DNA of 7,164 nt from an uncultured Sphingobacteriales bacterium (GTDB lineage: Bacteria; Bacteroidota; Bacteroidia; Chitinophagales; Chitinophagaceae): NCBI GenBank assembly GCA_946887085.1, contig CAMPKG010000180.1:1-7164 (forward strand). The letters are read 5' to 3'. The stretch's first letter is position 1. Each line of letters starts with the position of its first letter. A program made the translations under genes and the position numbers. Below, in pieces: positions 5,381 through 7,164 of the stretch. The notes beneath the pieces were generated by a model. That model ran no database searches, was not told the DNA's origin, and saw nothing but the letters and a program-made list of their open reading frames with translations.

Positions 5381-6658
5381 TTACCACTCGGGGTAAAGCG
5401 GGAATGCTTGCATGAATTCGTTCACCTCATTTTTTACCCTATCTATAACCTCGTTATTATCAGGCGCCATCAGTACTTTATCCAGCCAATCCACTATTTG
5501 AGGCATGTGATCTTCCTGCAAACCCCGGGTAGTGACTGCCGGAACGCCAACACGGATACCGGAGGTAACAAATGGCGATTTATCATCGAAAGGCACCATA
5601 TTCTTGTTCAGGGTAATATCTGCCTGTACCAGGGTATTCTCGGCTTTCTTACCGCTTATGCCTTTGTTCCGGAGGTCTATCAATAACAGGTGGTTGTCGG
5701 TTCCGCCCGATACTATATTATATCCTTTATCAAGGAAGGCTTTTGATATGGCTTGCGCGTTCTTAATTACTTGTTTGGTGTAGTCCATATATTCGTTCTG
5801 CAGTATCTCGAAGAACGAAACAGCCTTGGCGGCTATCACATGCTCCAGCGGGCCACCCTGTGTGCCGGGGAATACCGCAAGGTCTATCAGCGCGCTCATC
5901 ATGCGTACATCACCTTTCGGGCCTTTCAGTCCCCATGGATTTTCGAAATCTTCCTTCATCAGGATGATACCGCCGCGGGGACCACGAAGTGTTTTATGCG
6001 TAGTGCTGGTTACAAAATGGCAATGTTCGAAAGGGCTTTTCAGGTGTCCTTTGGCAATAAGGCCCGCAGGGTGAGCGATATCTGCCATCACCAGCGCGCC
6101 TATTTTATCGGCAACTGCGCGAATGCGGGCATAGTCCCAATCGCGGCTGTAGGCCGACGCCCCGCAGATGATCATCTTCGGCTTATGCTCCAGCGCCTGT
6201 TTTTCCAGGTGGTCGTAATCTATCAGGCCGTCTTCTTTCGTTACACCATAGTGTACCGCTTTATACAGTTTACCGGAAAAATTGACCGGAGAGCCATGCG
6301 TCAGGTGGCCGCCCATGCTCAGGTCAAGGCCGAGGATAGTATCGCCGGGCTGCAGGCAAGCCAGCATCACTGCGGCATTGGCCTGCGCACCGCTGTGTGG
6401 CTGCACATTGGCATAACCCACGCCAAATACCTGCTTGATACGGTCGATGGCCAGCTGCTCGCTTTTGTCTACCACCTCGCAGCCACCATAGTAGCGGCGG
6501 CCGGGGTAGCCCTCGGCATATTTATTGGTCATCACATTGCCCATGGCCTGCATTACCTGCACGCTGGTAAAGTTCTCAGAAGCTATCAACTCCAAACCAC
6601 GGCGCTGGCGCTGCATTTCTTCATGTATCAGTTCAAATATGGCGTTATCCCGTTGCAT
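5381..6658 (-). CDS. glyA: Serine hydroxymethyltransferase
   Basis: PLP-dependent cytoplasmic enzyme that interconverts serine plus tetrahydrofolate and glycine plus 5,10-methylene-tetrahydrofolate, the main one-carbon supply. The 425-residue protein is complete: ELIASENF (23-30), [15 protein letters not shown] (45-59, substrate-site tyrosines and Glu49), PHSGAQAN (87-94), His118 stacking on PLP, Asp193 and His196 in MADIAHPAG, Schiff-base Lys222 in [14 protein letters not shown], and carboxylate-binding Arg369 in TSGIRVG. Compared with E. coli GlyA (417 residues) it has about a dozen extra residues within 236-260, including [10 protein letters not shown], a form I associate with Bacteroidota. 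The start at 6658 places the N-terminal helix as in relatives. The stop lies 139 bp upstream of the secreted-protein gene on the same strand, with no convincing terminator between, so some read-through is possible. Confidence 0.98.
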   Translation of the reverse strand: MQRDNAIFELIHEEMQRQRRGLELIASENFTSVQVMQAMGNVMTNKYAEGYPGRRYYGGCEVVDKSEQLAIDRIKQVFGVGYANVQPHSGAQANAAVMLACLQPGDTILGLDLSMGGHLTHGSPVNFSGKLYKAVHYGVTKEDGLIDYDHLEKQALEHKPKMIICGASAYSRDWDYARIRAVADKIGALVMADIAHPAGLIAKGHLKSPFEHCHFVTSTTHKTLRGPRGGIILMKEDFENPWGLKGPKGDVRMMSALIDLAVFPGTQGGPLEHVIAAKAVSFFEILQNEYMDYTKQVIKNAQAISKAFLDKGYNIVSGGTDNHLLLIDLRNKGISGKKAENTLVQADITLNKNMVPFDDKSPFVTSGIRVGVPAVTTRGLQEDHMPQIVDWLDKVLMAPDNNEVIDRVKNEVNEFMQAFPLYPEW

Positions 6659-6686
6659 GTATTCGTTTTTCTAAGATTTCGGGTTG

Positions 6687-6693
6687 CAAAGTA
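6687..6693 (-). promoter_or_regulatory. Weak candidate -7 element for glyA
   Basis: On the minus strand 6693-6687 reads TACTTTG, one base short of the TAnnTTTG consensus, followed by C. It lies 29-35 bases before the glyA start, implying a leader of about 20 bases. A direct repeat TGCAAA at 6685-6690 and 6695-6700 overlaps it. No good -33 element is found, so this is only a candidate. Confidence 0.3.
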
Positions 6694-6964
6694 GTGCAAA
6701 ATGAAGAATGTAGGGGTAAAATGTAAAAGGCAAAATGTAAAAAACCCGTATCGCGCGAACCAGGCCAAAAATGATAATGATTGTGTCGATTTTCGGGTTT
6801 TTCAAAAACAACAACATCCCGGGTTTTCAGCTGTATTGCTTGTTGGGAAAGGGTTTGCTCCGAAAATGCAGGAAATGAAAATGATAATCGTTGTTGTGGA
6901 TGATCGCTGCCGGCGGGTGAATTGCTATTACTTTTCATGGTTTCATGTTTGCCATTTGTTGGAA

Positions 6965-6975
6965 ATTGTTCCAAT
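6965..6975 (+). promoter_or_regulatory. ATTG-TTC-CAAT site, upstream copy
   Basis: A small 4-3-4 dyad. With flanks, AAATTGTTCCAATCT at 6963-6977 matches AAATTGTTTCAATCT at 7070-7084 in 14 of 15 positions, 107 bases apart. A third, inverted copy lies at 7113-7123. Repetition of one short dyad in a gene-free region is what operator clusters look like; the binding factor is unknown. Confidence 0.35.
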
Positions 6976-7068
6976 CTAACCGTTTTTCGGGGCTCTACAA
7001 CAGGGTTTTGAGCATAAATAGCTGTTTCTTCAATAGGTGAAAACCGCGACTGTATTCACTTTGAGCTC

Positions 7069-7126
7069 CAAATTGTTTCAATCTGTTTACGTACCCCCAC
7101 CCCTCCCCCTGTTTTGAAACAATTTG
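7069..7126. repeat. 13-bp perfect inverted repeat flanking a C-rich tract
   Basis: CAAATTGTTTCAA (7069-7081) and TTGAAACAATTTG (7114-7126) are exact reverse complements with a 32-base spacer. The spacer holds C5-A-C4-T-C5 at 7094-7109, a G-rich run on the minus strand. No T-run follows either side, so terminator function is unlikely. The left arm contains the ATTG-N3-CAAT dyad also found at 6965-6975, which favours paired binding sites over a simple hairpin. The gene it may control is outside the window. Confidence 0.7.
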
Positions 7127-7164
7127 CCTGCCAAATAGCCCCGTCATATCGAACGAGCACAGCG

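Larger units (their letters stand above)
6659..7164. other. Long intergenic region with several short repeats
   Basis: No convincing gene lies in these 506 bases to the window edge; the open frames on both strands have no family-like composition and lie over low-complexity DNA. Contents: AAAATGTAAAA twice at 6718-6728 and 6733-6743, AAAATGATAAT at 6768-6778 and 6878-6888, a short GTTTTT-C-AAAAAC palindrome at 6797-6809, an ATTG-N3-CAAT site at 6965-6975, and a spaced inverted repeat with C-rich centre at 7069-7126. It probably holds the glyA promoter and control sites for a gene beyond the right edge. Confidence 0.6.

Noticed and set aside
5753..6694. 313-codon plus-strand open frame opposite glyA
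   Set aside because: glyA is certain on the other strand; the antisense product shows no family resemblance.
6645..6974. 109-codon minus-strand open frame overlapping the glyA start
   Set aside because: Much of it translates AT-rich repeats of the AAAATGTAAAA type, it overlaps the glyA start in another frame, and it has no domain-like composition.
6701..6979. 92-codon plus-strand open frame in the right intergenic region
   Set aside because: Low-complexity origin, no recognisable ribosome-binding site, no motif, and it runs through the repeat pair at 6768 and 6878.
7069..7126. Inverted repeat as ends of an insertion element
   Set aside because: Only 58 bases in total with no transposase and no visible target-site duplication, so it cannot be an intact insertion sequence.

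Overview
The window looks like chromosomal DNA from a Bacteroidota bacterium, probably of the Chitinophagaceae or a close relative; the family assignment is inference from protein style, not a search. Three things support the phylum. The serine hydroxymethyltransferase carries an extra segment between the PLP-lysine region and the AVFPG block that the E. coli enzyme lacks. A TAnnTTTG-type -7 element, the Bacteroidota promoter signature, lies ahead of one gene. A secreted protein has a signal peptide that appears to be cut just before a glutamine (ADA|Q), as in the Bacteroidota 'Q-rule'. No mobile element, CRISPR array, tRNA or rRNA is visible.

Layout, left to right. (1) 56-1108 (+): a class III/IV-type polyhydroxyalkanoate synthase catalytic subunit (phaC), closed by a very strong hairpin terminator at 1114-1144. 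(2) 1355-1765 (-): a small, disordered Gly/Ser/Gln-rich repeat protein with a 14-bp hairpin just beyond its stop. (3) 1766-2113: a divergent intergenic stretch with one clean dyad and a doubtful 52-codon ORF. (4) 2114-2986 (+): a Ser-His-Asp alpha/beta hydrolase. (5) 2983-5241 (-): a 752-residue exported protein whose C-terminal part resembles a clan CD (caspase/gingipain-like) cysteine peptidase; its stop codon overlaps the hydrolase stop codon tail to tail in TTAA. (6) 5381-6658 (-): glyA. (7) 6659-7164: about 500 bases without a convincing gene but with several short repeats, a spaced 13-bp inverted repeat around a C-rich tract, and three copies of an ATTG-N3-CAAT-like motif.

How the genes relate. 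The window does not read as one pathway. phaC is a storage-polymer enzyme whose usual partner subunit (PhaE or PhaR) is not visible. glyA is one-carbon housekeeping. The alpha/beta hydrolase shares its fold with PhaC but uses a serine nucleophile; a link to polymer turnover is possible but has no direct support. glyA and the 752-residue gene lie on the same strand 139 bp apart and could be partly co-transcribed, although the second gene has its own promoter candidate.

The least ordinary items are the putative secreted caspase-like protein, the repeat protein whose two 17-residue blocks are identical in protein but not in DNA, and the repeat-rich right edge. All calls rest on reading the sequence; no database or structure search was run.
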